Positions 55,074-63,701 of a DNA stretch of 64,000 nt are shown here, piece after piece. This DNA is from Caldimonas mangrovi. GTDB lineage: Bacteria > Pseudomonadota > Gammaproteobacteria > Burkholderiales > Burkholderiaceae_C. Each line of letters starts with the position of its first letter. The stretch's first letter is position 1. The notes under the pieces are model-generated. The model worked only from the letters and a program-made list of their open reading frames with translations, was not told where the DNA came from and made no database searches. Where the stretch lies: assembly GCF_023721835.1 (NCBI RefSeq), contig NZ_JAMKFE010000011.1, forward strand, positions 117,068 through 181,067, read 5' to 3'. A program made the position numbers and the translations under genes.

Positions 55074-56732
55074 TCATGCTTCGGCACTCCTGCCCTTCAT
55101 GGCGAACAAGCCTTGTGGCCGCTTCTGGATGAAAGCGACGATGAACAACAACACCATGATCTTGGCCAGCACCGCCCCCTGCCACCCTTCCAGGAACTTG
55201 TTGATCACCCCCAGTCCCAGCGCGGCATACACCGTTCCGGCCAGTTGGCCGACACCTCCCGTCACCACCACGAGGAACGCATCGACGATGTAGTTCTGCC
55301 CGAGATCGGGGCCCACGTTCCCCACCTGCGACAGCGCGCAGCCCGCCAGCCCGGCGATCCCCGCCCCCAGAGAAAATGCGTAGGTGTCCACGCGCGCCGT
55401 GTCGACCCCCATGCAGGCCGCCATCGGCCGGTTCTGCGTGACGCCCCGCACGAACAGGCCCACCCGCGTGCGGGCGATCAGCAGCGCCACCGCCAGCAGC
55501 ACGGCACCGGCAAACACGATGATCGCGATGCGGTTGTACGGCAGCGTCAAGTTGCTCATCACATCGACGCCCCCGCTCAGCCACGAAGGGTTCTCGACCT
55601 GCACGTTCTGTGCGCCGAACAGCGTGCGCACGCCCTGCATCAGCACCAGGCTGATGCCCCAGGTCGCCAGCAGCGTTTCGAGCGGCCGGCCGTACAACCA
55701 GCGGATCACGCTGCGCTCCAGCACGGCGCCGACGAGGAACGACGCGGCGAATGCGGCGGGCACTGCAGCGACGATGTACGCGTCGAACAGGCCCGCAGGC
55801 AGATAGGTGCGAAAGAGGTTCTGCACGACATAGGTCGCATAGGCGCCGATCATCATCAGTTCGCCGTGCGCCATGTTGATCACGCCCATCAGGCCATAGG
55901 TGATCGCCAGCCCCAGCGCCACCAGCAGCAGGATCGACCCCAGGCTGACGCCCGAGAAGACGACGCCCAGCCGCTCGCCCCAGGCCAGGCGCGATTCGAC
56001 CGAGCGCAAGGCCGACTGCAGTGCCGCGCGCACCTCGGCGTCCGGCTCCGCATGGCTGTCGCCCTGCTTCGCCAGCCGCTCCAGCAGCAAGGCCTTGACC
56101 GCCGGCTGCCCGCTGCCGGCCAGCGCGTTCGCCGCTTCCAGCCGCTTGTCCTTGTCGTCCGAGGCAATGAGGATGGTCGCGCGCATGCGCTCCAGCAGTT
56201 CCTTCAACGACACATCGGTCTCGGCGGCGTAGGCCTTCTCGATCAGCGGCAGCATGGTTTCGTCGATGTCGCCGCGCAGTTCTTCGATCGCCCGGGCACG
56301 CACGCCCGCTTCGGGCGAGAACAGCTTCAGCGCCGCCAGTGCCCCTTGCAGCGCACGGCGCATGCGGTTGCTGTTGATCACGTCCTCGGCATCGTCCGGC
56401 AGCATGGCGGGCGCACCGGTCACCGCATCGAGCACCGTGCCGCCGCGCACGATGAACACCCGCTCGCCAGCGGTCTTCACCTCGTCGTCCAGCAAGGCCT
56501 GTGCATAGGGCTGCAGCGCCGCATCGCCTGCTGCCGCCGCAGCGGTCAGGGCGTCAATGCGCTCGTCGTTGTCGCCGGTGGCCAGCACCTTGATCTGCTC
56601 CGGTGTCAGCGCCCAGGCGCCGCCGGCCGTCATCAGGCACAGCGCAAGCAAGGCGGCGGTCAACGGCCGCATCCAGCGTGTCGGGGAAGTCACTCTCGTC
56701 GTCCCTCGGGAACCCGTGTCGAACCACGCCAT
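55074..56732 (-). CDS. urtB: Urea ABC transporter permease UrtB
   Basis: This is the first membrane permease of the urea importer. It is longer than LivH because of a soluble N-terminal region of about 250 residues, which is characteristic of UrtB. A signal-like segment MRPLTAALLALCLMTAGGAWA precedes LTPEQIKVLATGDNDERIDALTAAA. The LivH-like core starts at LGVVFSGVSLGSILLLVALGLAITYGLMGVINMAHGELMMIGAYATYVVQ, and RMAACMGVDT-type residues and NYIVDAFLVVVTGGVGQLAGTV follow. The start is uncertain: ATG 56732 gives 552 aa, while ATG 56672 would put Met at the signal segment. A hairpin separates it from urtA. Confidence 0.93.
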   Translation of the reverse strand: MAWFDTGSRGTTRVTSPTRWMRPLTAALLALCLMTAGGAWALTPEQIKVLATGDNDERIDALTAAAAAGDAALQPYAQALLDDEVKTAGERVFIVRGGTVLDAVTGAPAMLPDDAEDVINSNRMRRALQGALAALKLFSPEAGVRARAIEELRGDIDETMLPLIEKAYAAETDVSLKELLERMRATILIASDDKDKRLEAANALAGSGQPAVKALLLERLAKQGDSHAEPDAEVRAALQSALRSVESRLAWGERLGVVFSGVSLGSILLLVALGLAITYGLMGVINMAHGELMMIGAYATYVVQNLFRTYLPAGLFDAYIVAAVPAAFAASFLVGAVLERSVIRWLYGRPLETLLATWGISLVLMQGVRTLFGAQNVQVENPSWLSGGVDVMSNLTLPYNRIAIIVFAGAVLLAVALLIARTRVGLFVRGVTQNRPMAACMGVDTARVDTYAFSLGAGIAGLAGCALSQVGNVGPDLGQNYIVDAFLVVVTGGVGQLAGTVYAALGLGVINKFLEGWQGAVLAKIMVLLFIVAFIQKRPQGLFAMKGRSAEA

Positions 56733-56770
56733 GGGCCGGTCGCGACATCCGGAAGAAGAAAACTTGCATC

Positions 56771-56803
56771 GCGGGCCGCGCTGCCGTGGCAGGACCGGCC
56801 CGC
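56771..56803 (-). other. GC hairpin between urtA and urtB
   Basis: GCGGGCCG at 56771-56778 pairs with CGGCCCGC at 56796-56803. CTGCC/GGCAG extends the stem inside, leaving a GU loop. It has the same position relative to a binding-protein gene as the hairpins near 10840, 30743 and 44916. Confidence 0.65.
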
Positions 56804-56833
56804 GTCAGAGCGAAGGGGCGTTCGCCCCGTCGA

Positions 56834-58111
56834 TCAGAGCATCTTCTCGGGCTCGTCCTTCTTCTTGTCGTTGCCGGGGATGTACGGGCTCCACGGCTGG
56901 GCCTTGATCGGGCCCTTGGTCTTCCACACCACGTTGAACTGGCCGTCGGCCTTCACTTCGCCGATCAGCACCGGCTTGTGCAGGTGGTGGTTCTTCTCGT
57001 CCATCTTGGCGACGAAGCCGCTGGGGGCCTTGAAGGTCTGGCCGGCCATCGCCGCGATCACCTTGTCGGTGTCGGTGGTCTTGGCCTTCTCGACCGCCTG
57101 CTTCCACATGTAGATGCCGATGTAGGTGGCTTCCATCGGGTCGTTGGTCAGCGGCTTGTCCTTGTGGCCGGCGATGTTCTTGGCCTTGGCGTACGCGCTC
57201 CACTTCTTGATGAACTCGGTGTTGGTCGGGTTCTTCACGCTCATGAAGTAGTTCCACGCCGCCAGGTGGCCGACCAGCGGCTTGGTGTCCACGCCGCGCA
57301 GCTCTTCTTCACCCACCGAGAACGCCACCACCGGCACGTCGGTCGCCTTCAGTCCCTGGTTGCCCAGCTCCTTGTAGAACGGCACGTTGGAGTCGCCGTT
57401 GATCGTCGAGACCACTGCGGTCTTCTTGCCTTCGGAGGCGAACTTCTTGATCTTCGCGATGATGGTCTGGTAGTCGCTGTGGCCGAAGGGGGTGTACTCC
57501 TCCATGATGTCGGCGTCGGCGATGCCCTTGGACTTCAGGAAGGCGCGCAGAATCTTGTTGGTGGTGCGCGGGTAGACGTAGTCGGTGCCCAGCAGCACGA
57601 AGCGCTTGGCCGAACCGCCGTCCTTGCTCATCAGGTATTCCACGGCGGGAATGGCCTGCTGGTTGGGCGCCGCGCCGGTGTAGAACACGTTCTTCGACAG
57701 CTCTTCGCCTTCGTACTGCACCGGGTAGAACAGCAGCCCGTTGAGCTCCTCGAACACCGGCAGCACCGACTTGCGCGACACGCTGGTCCAGCAGCCGAAA
57801 GTCACGGCCACCTTGTCCTGGCTGATCAGCTGCTTGGCCTTCTCGGCAAACAGCGGCCAGTTGGACGCCGGGTCGACCACCACCGGTTCCAGCTTCTTGC
57901 CCAGCACGCCGCCCTTGGCATTGATCTCCTCGATCGCCATCAGCGCCACGTCCTTCAGCACCGTCTCCGAGATCGCCATCGTGCCCGACAGCGAATGCAG
58001 CACGCCGACCTTGATGGTGTCGGCCGCGTAGGCGGACGGCAGGCCGAGGGCGGCCACGCCGAGGGCGACGGCGGAAAGCGTCTTCACGACGTTGCGGCGG
58101 GAGGATTTCAT
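56834..58111 (-). CDS. urtA: Urea ABC transporter substrate-binding protein UrtA
   Basis: UrtA binds urea in the periplasm. The 425-aa protein has a leader KSSRRNVVKTLSAVALGVAALGLPSAYA with a twin-Arg pattern. The mature protein begins DTIKVGVLHSLSGTMAISETVLKDVALMAIEEINAKGGVLGKKLEPVVVDPASNWPLFAEKA, a near-perfect UrtA opening. GCWTSVSRKSVLPVFEELNGLLFYPVQYEGEE and LLGTDYVYPRTTNKILRAFL follow, all specific to UrtA versus LivJ. ATG 58111 is chosen; a longer frame extends upstream without signal sequence. It is the first gene of urtABCDE, normally nitrogen-regulated (NtrC); no sigma-54 box was recognised in the 223 bases upstream. Confidence 0.96.
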   Translation of the reverse strand: MKSSRRNVVKTLSAVALGVAALGLPSAYAADTIKVGVLHSLSGTMAISETVLKDVALMAIEEINAKGGVLGKKLEPVVVDPASNWPLFAEKAKQLISQDKVAVTFGCWTSVSRKSVLPVFEELNGLLFYPVQYEGEELSKNVFYTGAAPNQQAIPAVEYLMSKDGGSAKRFVLLGTDYVYPRTTNKILRAFLKSKGIADADIMEEYTPFGHSDYQTIIAKIKKFASEGKKTAVVSTINGDSNVPFYKELGNQGLKATDVPVVAFSVGEEELRGVDTKPLVGHLAAWNYFMSVKNPTNTEFIKKWSAYAKAKNIAGHKDKPLTNDPMEATYIGIYMWKQAVEKAKTTDTDKVIAAMAGQTFKAPSGFVAKMDEKNHHLHKPVLIGEVKADGQFNVVWKTKGPIKAQPWSPYIPGNDKKKDEPEKML

Positions 58112-58334
58112 GGGTTGCGCTCCTGGAAAGGATGGGGGTCGGTGATGGATCGAAAACCGGGCTCCGTTCCGGCAGGTCGAGGCCTGCCGGATGGAACGCA
58201 GGTTACGGACGGGGGCGGCCGCGGGAAATACGCCATGTGGCGTAGGGCCGTCCCGTCTTCGCGGCTGCAAGGCCACGCGGGCAGGCCGCGCACCGGTTGG
58301 CAGGACGCGGCCACTGGCGTACGCTCGGTCCACG

Positions 58335-58757
58335 ATGCGGACATTGCCCCTGCGACTCAGCCCCGGTCAGGACCTGCGGCGCGCCCTCGAGGCGGCGCTG
58401 GCCACTGAAGGCGTGCGCGCTGCCTTCGTGCTCTCGGGCGTCGGCAGCCTCGACGTCGCGCAGCTGCGTCTGGCCGGCGCCGAAGCACCGGTCGCCTTGC
58501 AGGGCCCGATCGAGATCCTGACGCTCGCCGGCACCTTGTCGGACCAAGGCTCGCACCTGCACGCCGCCTTGTCGCTGGCCGACGGCCGCGTGCTCGGCGG
58601 GCATGTGGCCCCGGGTTGCATGGTCAGGACCACCGCCGAGGTGCTGCTCGCTGCGTTGCCCGAGTGGGAATTCCGGCGCATGGCCGATGCCGCCACCGGC
58701 TACCGGGAATTGGTCATCCGCCGGCGAGACGCCGCCCAGGAACCGCCGCCCCGCTGA
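58335..58757 (+). CDS. PPC-domain (DUF296) DNA-binding protein
   Basis: The PPC domain is a small trimeric fold found in plant AT-hook proteins and as stand-alone bacterial proteins of unclear role. This 140-aa protein shows the domain from MRTLPLRLSPGQDLRRALEAALATEGVRAAFVLSGVGSLDVAQLRLA through GPIEILTLAGTLSDQGSHLHAALSLADGRVLGGHVAPGCMVRTTAEVLL, with the conserved G-S-H-L-H metal-binding-like residues. The C-terminus is variable. ATG 58335 matches the family start. It is divergent from urtA with no shared gene order known to me. The cellular role is unknown. Confidence 0.88.
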   Translation: MRTLPLRLSPGQDLRRALEAALATEGVRAAFVLSGVGSLDVAQLRLAGAEAPVALQGPIEILTLAGTLSDQGSHLHAALSLADGRVLGGHVAPGCMVRTTAEVLLAALPEWEFRRMADAATGYRELVIRRRDAAQEPPPR

Positions 58758-58855
58758 TCGCAGCGTTCAGGCCGCCGGCTCGAAGGCCTCGACCTCCTTG
58801 CGCCACACCACCCGCCAGGGCCTGCGGATCGGGCCAGCGGGCGGGCGATCTTCGG

Positions 58856-59443
58856 TCAGCGCGCCACGGTGGACGGCTTGCGCCGCAGGCCGCGCAGCCA
58901 GCCAGCCGCCGCGCCGATGCCCCGGCAAGCGCCGGCGGCCATCACGCCGGTCACCGCGAGCATCGCCGCCGTGTGAACGCCCACCGCCGCAAGCGCCAGC
59001 ATCAGCGAACCCGACGCGGTGATCTCACGTGCGGGCCCGTCGCCCAGGCACAGCGGGACCAGTGCGGGCACCAGCATCAACCCCGCGCCGTGCGCCGTCG
59101 ACATCATGAACGACCAGAGCGCCAACCCCGCATGCCCGGCCCGGCCCGGCACCCGCCCGGCGGTGCAGCCGCGCAGGTGCGCCACCAGCACCGCGACCAG
59201 CAGCACACCCGCCGGGGCCTGCAACAGCGTGAGATCCATCGTCAGGCCCATGGCCACCGCGGCAGCGACCAGTGCGACCGATGCCGCATGCCCGAGGGCG
59301 ATCGGCAGCAAGGCTCGCAGCGCCTGAGCGCGGTCACGCGACTGCACGCCCCAGGCCGCAGCGAACACCCAGCCGGCCGCCGGGTTCAGGCCATGCAAGG
59401 CCCCGACCCCCGCGACCGCCAGCCATGGCCAGTGGCTTGCCAT
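58856..59443 (-). CDS. Small integral membrane protein, possibly metal-transporter-like
   Basis: The 195-aa protein has about five hydrophobic segments and starts MASHWPWLAVAGVGALHGLNPAAGWVFAAAWGV. The motifs HGLNPAAGW, GHAASVALV and STAHGAGLMLVPALVP put His residues inside or at the edges of helices, reminiscent of NiCoT/NicO nickel-cobalt exporters, but the family signature is not complete. A Cys/Arg-rich loop (LRGCTAGRVPGRAGHAG) lies in the middle. It is transcribed with the DUF899 gene, starting 30 bases after its stop. I cannot assign a function; metal or small-ion transport is only a suggestion. Confidence 0.6.
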   Translation of the reverse strand: MASHWPWLAVAGVGALHGLNPAAGWVFAAAWGVQSRDRAQALRALLPIALGHAASVALVAAAVAMGLTMDLTLLQAPAGVLLVAVLVAHLRGCTAGRVPGRAGHAGLALWSFMMSTAHGAGLMLVPALVPLCLGDGPAREITASGSLMLALAAVGVHTAAMLAVTGVMAAGACRGIGAAAGWLRGLRRKPSTVAR

Positions 59444-59473
59444 GATGTGCTCGTGTGTGCCGGGGGTTGCGCG

Positions 59474-60262
59474 TCAGCTGTGCGCCGAGCAGCACGAACC
59501 GGCCGCTGTCGCCGCGTTCGCCGCCGGCGCCGGCTCGTAGCGGTCGTGGTGACGCACCCATTCCATCCTGTTGGGCACGTTGCGCTCGTCGCGGCCCTTG
59601 GGGGTGAGATCGATCAGGCTGTAGGTGCCCATCATCACTTCGACGCCACGGCCGTAGGTCGAGTAGGTATGAAAAACCTCGCCCGCGTGGTTCTTGTAGA
59701 ACACGCTGATGCCCGGGGCTTCCTCTGCCGGGAAAGGCTGCATCGTGTAGTTGTAGTAGACCTCGCCCCGGGCCCTCTCTTCCGGCATGAAACTCACGCA
59801 GAAGTCGCGGTTGAAGTCGTTGCCGTTCGAGGACACCCATTTGAACTGCCAGCCCATGCGCTGCCGAAACCGTTGCAGCTCGGCCAGCGGTGCACGCGAG
59901 ACGGCCATGAACGAAATGTCGCGCTGCGCCAGGTGCACGGTCATGCCGTCGGTGTGGTCGGCCATGTACGAGCAGCTCGGGCAGCCCTGCTCCCAGCCGG
60001 GCCCGAACATGAAGTGCTGCACCATCAGCTGGCGGCGGCCTTCGAACAGCTCGGACAGCGCGCGGGGCCCGTCGGGCGTGTCGAAGACGTAGTCTTTCTC
60101 GAGGCGCACCCACGGCAACGCGCGGCGCTCTTCGGCGATCCGGTCGCGCAGGCGCGTCAGCTCCTTCTCGCGTGCCATCAGCGCCTTGCGTTCGGCGATC
60201 CATCGGTCTCGGGAAACCACGGGGTGGTCCGCGGCGTCGAGTTGTGCAGTGGCGGTGTTCAT
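59474..60262 (-). CDS. DUF899 family thioredoxin-like protein
   Basis: DUF899 proteins resemble AhpC/thioredoxin folds and are widespread in soil bacteria. The 262-aa protein shows the family lines HPVVSRDRWIAERKALMAREKELTRLRDRIAEERRALPWVRLEKDYVFDTPDG, QLMVQHFMFGPGWEQGCPSCSYMADHTDG (Cys pair near residue 95) and SYSLIDLTPKGRDE, with a Tyr/Phe-rich end. ATG 60262 starts the family sequence. The CPSC motif suggests a redox or thiol role, but no reaction is established for the family. It probably shares a transcript with the small membrane protein gene after it, and the propeller gene sits upstream. Confidence 0.87.
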   Translation of the reverse strand: MNTATAQLDAADHPVVSRDRWIAERKALMAREKELTRLRDRIAEERRALPWVRLEKDYVFDTPDGPRALSELFEGRRQLMVQHFMFGPGWEQGCPSCSYMADHTDGMTVHLAQRDISFMAVSRAPLAELQRFRQRMGWQFKWVSSNGNDFNRDFCVSFMPEERARGEVYYNYTMQPFPAEEAPGISVFYKNHAGEVFHTYSTYGRGVEVMMGTYSLIDLTPKGRDERNVPNRMEWVRHHDRYEPAPAANAATAAGSCCSAHS

Positions 60263-60452
60263 GGTGTTGCTCCTTGGCTGAGTGAGCCGTTCGGGTGATG
60301 AGTGCGCCAGCCCGGCGCAGCGAGTCGATCGGACGGGGTTCGGGCTGCGCAAGGGCGAGCGCGGCCCGCACATGCACCGGGGCATGCGTTGTCGTGGAAA
60401 GCAAGATCGTGGGCCCCGGCGCTTCAGCCGGGGTTCGGCCGGTGCAACGCCG

Positions 60453-61127
60453 TCAGGCGGCCGCTTTGGGACGACGCACCGCGCGGACCTTGCCGCTGGG
60501 GCCGCCACCGGCATAGAAGAGCCCTGCCCCGTCGGATTCGAGGCCGCTGACGCCAACACCTTGGGGCATTTCCAGCCGCTGCAGCACCGCGCCGCTGTCC
60601 GGGTCGATGCGACGGATGTCGCTCTCGTCGCCTTCCCAGGTGCCATGCCACAGCTCGCCGTCGACCCAGGTCACGCCCGTGACGAAGCGGTTCGACTCGA
60701 TGGTGCGCAGGACCTTGCCGGTGGCCGGGTCGACCTGATGGATCTTGCGACCGCGGTGCTGCCCGACCCACAGACTGCCCTCGGCCCAGGCCAGCCCCGA
60801 GTCGCCGCCCTGGCCGGGCGCCGGGATCGACGCCACCACCTTGCCGCTGGCCGGCTCGATCTTGTCGATACGCGTCTCGACGATCTGGTAGAGGTGGGTG
60901 CCGTCGAAAGCGGTGCCCGCATCGCCGGCGCAGGCCAGCGTGCGCGTGGGCTCGCCGCTGCCCGGGTCGAAGGCGACCAGCTTGGCCCCGGTGGCCGCCC
61001 ACACCTGGTGGCCGTCGTGGGTGACACCGGCGATGCTGTCGGCGCCGGGAAAGGGGCCGTACTCGCGAACGATCTCGGCCGCACGCGCGGGGGCCTCGGC
61101 GGTTTCCTGGTCTGTCTTGCGGTTCAT
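60453..61127 (-). CDS. Beta-propeller repeat protein (PQQ/glutamine-cyclotransferase-like)
   Basis: The 224-aa protein is made of repeated four-stranded blades with the patterns GHQVWAATGAKLVAFDPGSGE, THLYQIVETRIDKIEPASGKVVASIPAPG, EGSLWVGQHRGRKIHQVDPATGKVLRTI and GAGLFYAGGGPSGKVRAV. It has about five to six blades and no signal peptide. The YncE/glutamine cyclotransferase group has this architecture; catalytic residues of glutaminyl cyclase are not obvious. It lies between the HTH regulator gene and the DUF899 gene, all on the minus strand. The role is unknown. Confidence 0.8.
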   Translation of the reverse strand: MNRKTDQETAEAPARAAEIVREYGPFPGADSIAGVTHDGHQVWAATGAKLVAFDPGSGEPTRTLACAGDAGTAFDGTHLYQIVETRIDKIEPASGKVVASIPAPGQGGDSGLAWAEGSLWVGQHRGRKIHQVDPATGKVLRTIESNRFVTGVTWVDGELWHGTWEGDESDIRRIDPDSGAVLQRLEMPQGVGVSGLESDGAGLFYAGGGPSGKVRAVRRPKAAA

Positions 61128-61175
61128 TGTCTGGCTCCTGGTGGTGCGCCTGAGGGGGGCGCCGTGGGATCCACT

Positions 61176-62396
61176 CTACTCAGGCGGCAGCGCAGCGGGG
61201 AGTAACAAGATCGTCGTGAATCCGGTCAGCGGCGGCGCCAGCCAACGGCGCGCACGCGCCTGCCCGATCGAGCGCACCCGGCCCGCCGATTCCAGTTCGG
61301 CGAGCGCGCGCTGAACGGTGCGCTGGCTGTCGCCCAGCGCCAGCGCCAATGCCGAGGTGGACCACGCCGCACCATCGGACAGCAGCGCCACCAGCGACGC
61401 CTGGCTGCCGTCGATCGGCGGCGCGAGGAGGACCACGTCGCGCCCGCCGTGCGGCTTGATCGCGAACCCCCTTGCCGTCGCCTCGATGTGCGCAAACCCG
61501 GCGACGAGCTTGCGCAAGCGGCCGATCTCGACCCGCAGGCGCGCCCGCAGCGTCTCGTCGGCGTGGCGGGTGCGGAATGCGCAGGCGATCAAGACAGATC
61601 GATCGACATCGCCGGGCCAGGCCTCGGCCAGCGCGCGTGCCAGCGCGAACAGCACCGGCCGGCGCGCCAGCGGCAGCCACTCGCCGCCCGCCCCCACGCC
61701 GTGGCGACAGGCGTCGACCACCAGAGCCCCCGAATCCAGCAGCGCCGTGACTTCGACCAACCGCAGCGCCTGCTCGCCGCCGGCATGCAACCGACGGGCA
61801 GCGGGCCGGTCGAGTGCCGCCCGCGCTTCGGCCACCTCGGCCACCAGCGCCGGCACCCCCGCGCGACGGGCCGCATCGTGTGCACGGGCAAGTGCCGCCT
61901 GCGCTGCATCGGGGCGCAGCGAACGCAGCGCCAACTCGGCCGCCACCAGTTCGGCCACCGCCATCAGCAACGGCGGCCCGCCCCGGGCGTCGAGGCCTTG
62001 CAGCTTCACGGCCGCCTCGTCCAGGCGCCCGAGCAGCAACAGCCGGCGTACCGCGATGAGCCGCGCCTGCAGTGCGTTGGCGCGGTCGGCACGCGCTTCC
62101 AGCGCCACCGACGCTGCCGCCAGCGGGCGCGGCGACCCGCCCAGATCACGCATCGCCAAGGCCACCTCGGCTTCTGCCACCACGCAGCGGGCACGCGCCA
62201 GCTCTTCGTGCGGGCCGAAGCCGCGCGCCGCGCGCCGCAGCAGCTCACGCGCACGCGGGTGCTCGCCGAGTTGCGCCATCGCGATGCCACGCAACGCCAG
62301 CGCCGGCGGGTCGTCGCGCAGGGCCACTCGCTTGAGGGCCTGGAGGGCGTCGCCGGCGGCGAGGGCTCGGGCGGCGGCCGCAATCAAGGAGTCCAT
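61176..62396 (-). CDS. Large regulator with helical repeats and DNA-binding C-terminus
   Basis: The 406-aa protein has an Ala/Leu/Arg-rich N-terminal half (1-200) of probable TPR-like helices (ALRGIAMAQLGEHPRARELLRRAARGFG). A middle section resembles a winged OmpR/BTAD-like DNA-binding domain (ACAFRTRHADETLRARLRVEIGRLRKLVAGFAHIEATARGFAI). The C-terminal winged helix is SLVALLSDGAAWSTSALALALGDSQRTVQRALAELESAGRVRSIGQARARRWL. It probably controls the propeller/DUF899 cluster, whose first gene starts 48 bases after its stop. No ligand domain was recognised. The assignment as a transcription regulator is good; the target is inferred. Confidence 0.8.
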   Translation of the reverse strand: MDSLIAAAARALAAGDALQALKRVALRDDPPALALRGIAMAQLGEHPRARELLRRAARGFGPHEELARARCVVAEAEVALAMRDLGGSPRPLAAASVALEARADRANALQARLIAVRRLLLLGRLDEAAVKLQGLDARGGPPLLMAVAELVAAELALRSLRPDAAQAALARAHDAARRAGVPALVAEVAEARAALDRPAARRLHAGGEQALRLVEVTALLDSGALVVDACRHGVGAGGEWLPLARRPVLFALARALAEAWPGDVDRSVLIACAFRTRHADETLRARLRVEIGRLRKLVAGFAHIEATARGFAIKPHGGRDVVLLAPPIDGSQASLVALLSDGAAWSTSALALALGDSQRTVQRALAELESAGRVRSIGQARARRWLAPPLTGFTTILLLPAALPPE

Positions 62397-62727
62397 ACGG
62401 GGAAGCTAAGAGATAGGAGTGAACGGACACGGCGCTGCCGATGCCACTGGCGTGAGCCCGTGCGCCCGAAGATCGAGACCGGCAACGAACTCACTGCGCC
62501 TGCCGCACAACGAGATGCCTCGGCGCACCGCCCCGAGCCGCTCGTGACCGAATTGCACGTGACCGTCCTCCGCCGTTTCGCTCGCATTGTGGTTCAGCAC
62601 GCAGCGGCCGGGAAACAAGCTTCCGGCAGCGGCTCGGGCATCAGAGGCCGCCCGGGCAGAGTTGAGCGACTTACGCGCCGTCTTGCCGCATCGGTTGGGC
62701 GGCCACGGGTGCGTGAAATATTAGGCG
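62397..62727. other. Gene-poor stretch after the regulator gene
   Basis: I see no convincing gene here. Short minus-strand frames (for example 62406-62618) contain Arg/Cys-rich sequence such as GHERLGAVRRGISLCGRR, with no recognisable domain. A lone GTTGGGC at 62694-62700 fits the integron core-site pattern but lacks a partner. Confidence 0.4.
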
Positions 62728-62856
62728 GTCTAACGCGCCACAGGTGTCCGGCAAACGGAGGCGGAGCCCAGGCGGGATGTGGTCTTCCCTCTAAAAAGGG
62801 GATGGATTTAGGTCGCAGGGGGCGCTACGCTGGGGGTTACCTAATAAACGTTAGGC
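62728..62856 (+). repeat. Integron attC-like site
   Basis: GTCTAAC at 62728-62734 fits the inverse core RYYYAAC, and GTTAGGC at 62850-62856 fits the core GTTRRRY. They are 129 bases end to end, within the size range of attC sites. The internal arms are only weakly complementary, so this could be an old or divergent site. A small gene and another RYYYAAC follow, as expected for a cassette. Confidence 0.4.
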
Positions 62857-63147
62857 GCCATGGAGATGCAGAGCCGGCTCGCTGTTCTGTACCGTTGCCT
62901 GCAGCCGCTCGCGCGGGCCGCCCGTCTTCGCGGTCGGCGATCCAGCCGTTGGTCGCGAGCACACTCTTCGCCAACTTCGGCTCGGGCTGTCCGTCCTTCG
63001 GCGGCCAGCGAGCCGTTCGTTGCACGCGAACACCGCTACGATTGCCTTCGGTTCACATACCGTATCGTCATGGAGCGCTTCCGGTAGTCATGAGCTTCGA
63101 ACCGCAAAGCACTTTCTCAGTTGCCCGTGGAATGAACCTGCAGGAAC

Positions 63148-63357
63148 ATGCGTAAACGTGTCGCACTATGGCACTGGGCAATGAGAGCTTCTGCTCTGGG
63201 GCTAGCTCTGTCTGTCGCGGGCTCCGTCATTCCGCCGCCAGGTACGGTTCGCTACGTGTCGTACATCGCCTTTCCGTTCTTGGTAGTTCTGTATTTCTGG
63301 TCCCGCGATCGTGCTCGCCCCGGCGAGGAGTTCCAAGACACTCCGTGGGGCATGTAG
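63148..63357 (+). CDS. Small membrane protein in a cassette-like unit
   Basis: The 69-aa protein begins MRKRVALWHWAMRASALGLALSVAGSVIP, continues with a second hydrophobic segment (YVSYIAFPFLVVLYFW) and ends in a charged tail SRDRARPGEEFQDTPWGM, so it looks like a two-helix inner-membrane protein. Its start overlaps the end of a 21-codon frame at 63090-63155, which might couple translation. Base composition is visibly lower in GC than the rest of the window. The stop lies 31 bases before GCCTAAC, the layout of an integron cassette gene. No family was recognised and the gene may not be expressed without a cassette promoter. Confidence 0.45.
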   Translation: MRKRVALWHWAMRASALGLALSVAGSVIPPPGTVRYVSYIAFPFLVVLYFWSRDRARPGEEFQDTPWGM

Positions 63358-63388
63358 TGCATCCAATCTCAGTGCCGGCCCGAATGGC

Positions 63389-63425
63389 GCCTAACCCTTT
63401 ACAGGGACTCCTCTCACAGTCAAGC
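63389..63425 (+). repeat. Half of an attC-like site
   Basis: GCCTAAC at 63389-63395 matches the inverse core RYYYAAC. GGGACT and AGTC follow as possible arms. No matching GTTRRRY core was found in the next 250 bases, so the right half seems lost, perhaps through IS110 activity next to it. Confidence 0.35.
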
Positions 63426-63701
63426 ACTTGATGGTCTGCATGGATCATTGCTGCATAGACGAGATATCGAAGTTGCGCCGAGACAGAGAACAGACTGCCA
63501 CTCTACAGACGGCCTTGTTGCATCGAGCGCGGTGCGCTGCCGATGCGGACCCAGATACGAACCGCTCAGCGGGGCTCCATTCCTATCGCGTGGACCTCTC
63601 GTTGATGTGAGGCCACCAGGGGTTAGCCGAGCTTGCCCGCTGCCGGTCTGACCTGTTCAATGCATCTTCTTCATCACGTCATGCAAGGAATCGGTTTGTT
63701 T
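63426..63701. other. Stretch between the cassette-like unit and the IS110 gene
   Basis: Only short frames without recognisable domains occur here. It probably holds the downstream end of the IS110 element. IS110 elements lack clear terminal inverted repeats, so the boundary cannot be placed. Confidence 0.35.

Noticed and set aside
54888..57113. A 741-codon plus-strand frame across urtA-urtC
   Set aside because: It is antisense to three well-recognised transporter genes and its sequence is His/Gln/Arg-rich without known motifs.
62694..62700. GTTGGGC as another integron core site
   Set aside because: No RYYYAAC partner lies within 150 bases to the left, so it is most likely chance.
62860..63087. 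A 75-codon plus frame and a 62-codon minus frame in the cassette-like region
   Set aside because: Both are Arg/Ser/Ala-rich with no domain or ribosome-binding site. They may be spurious frames of cassette DNA, so I did not list them as genes.
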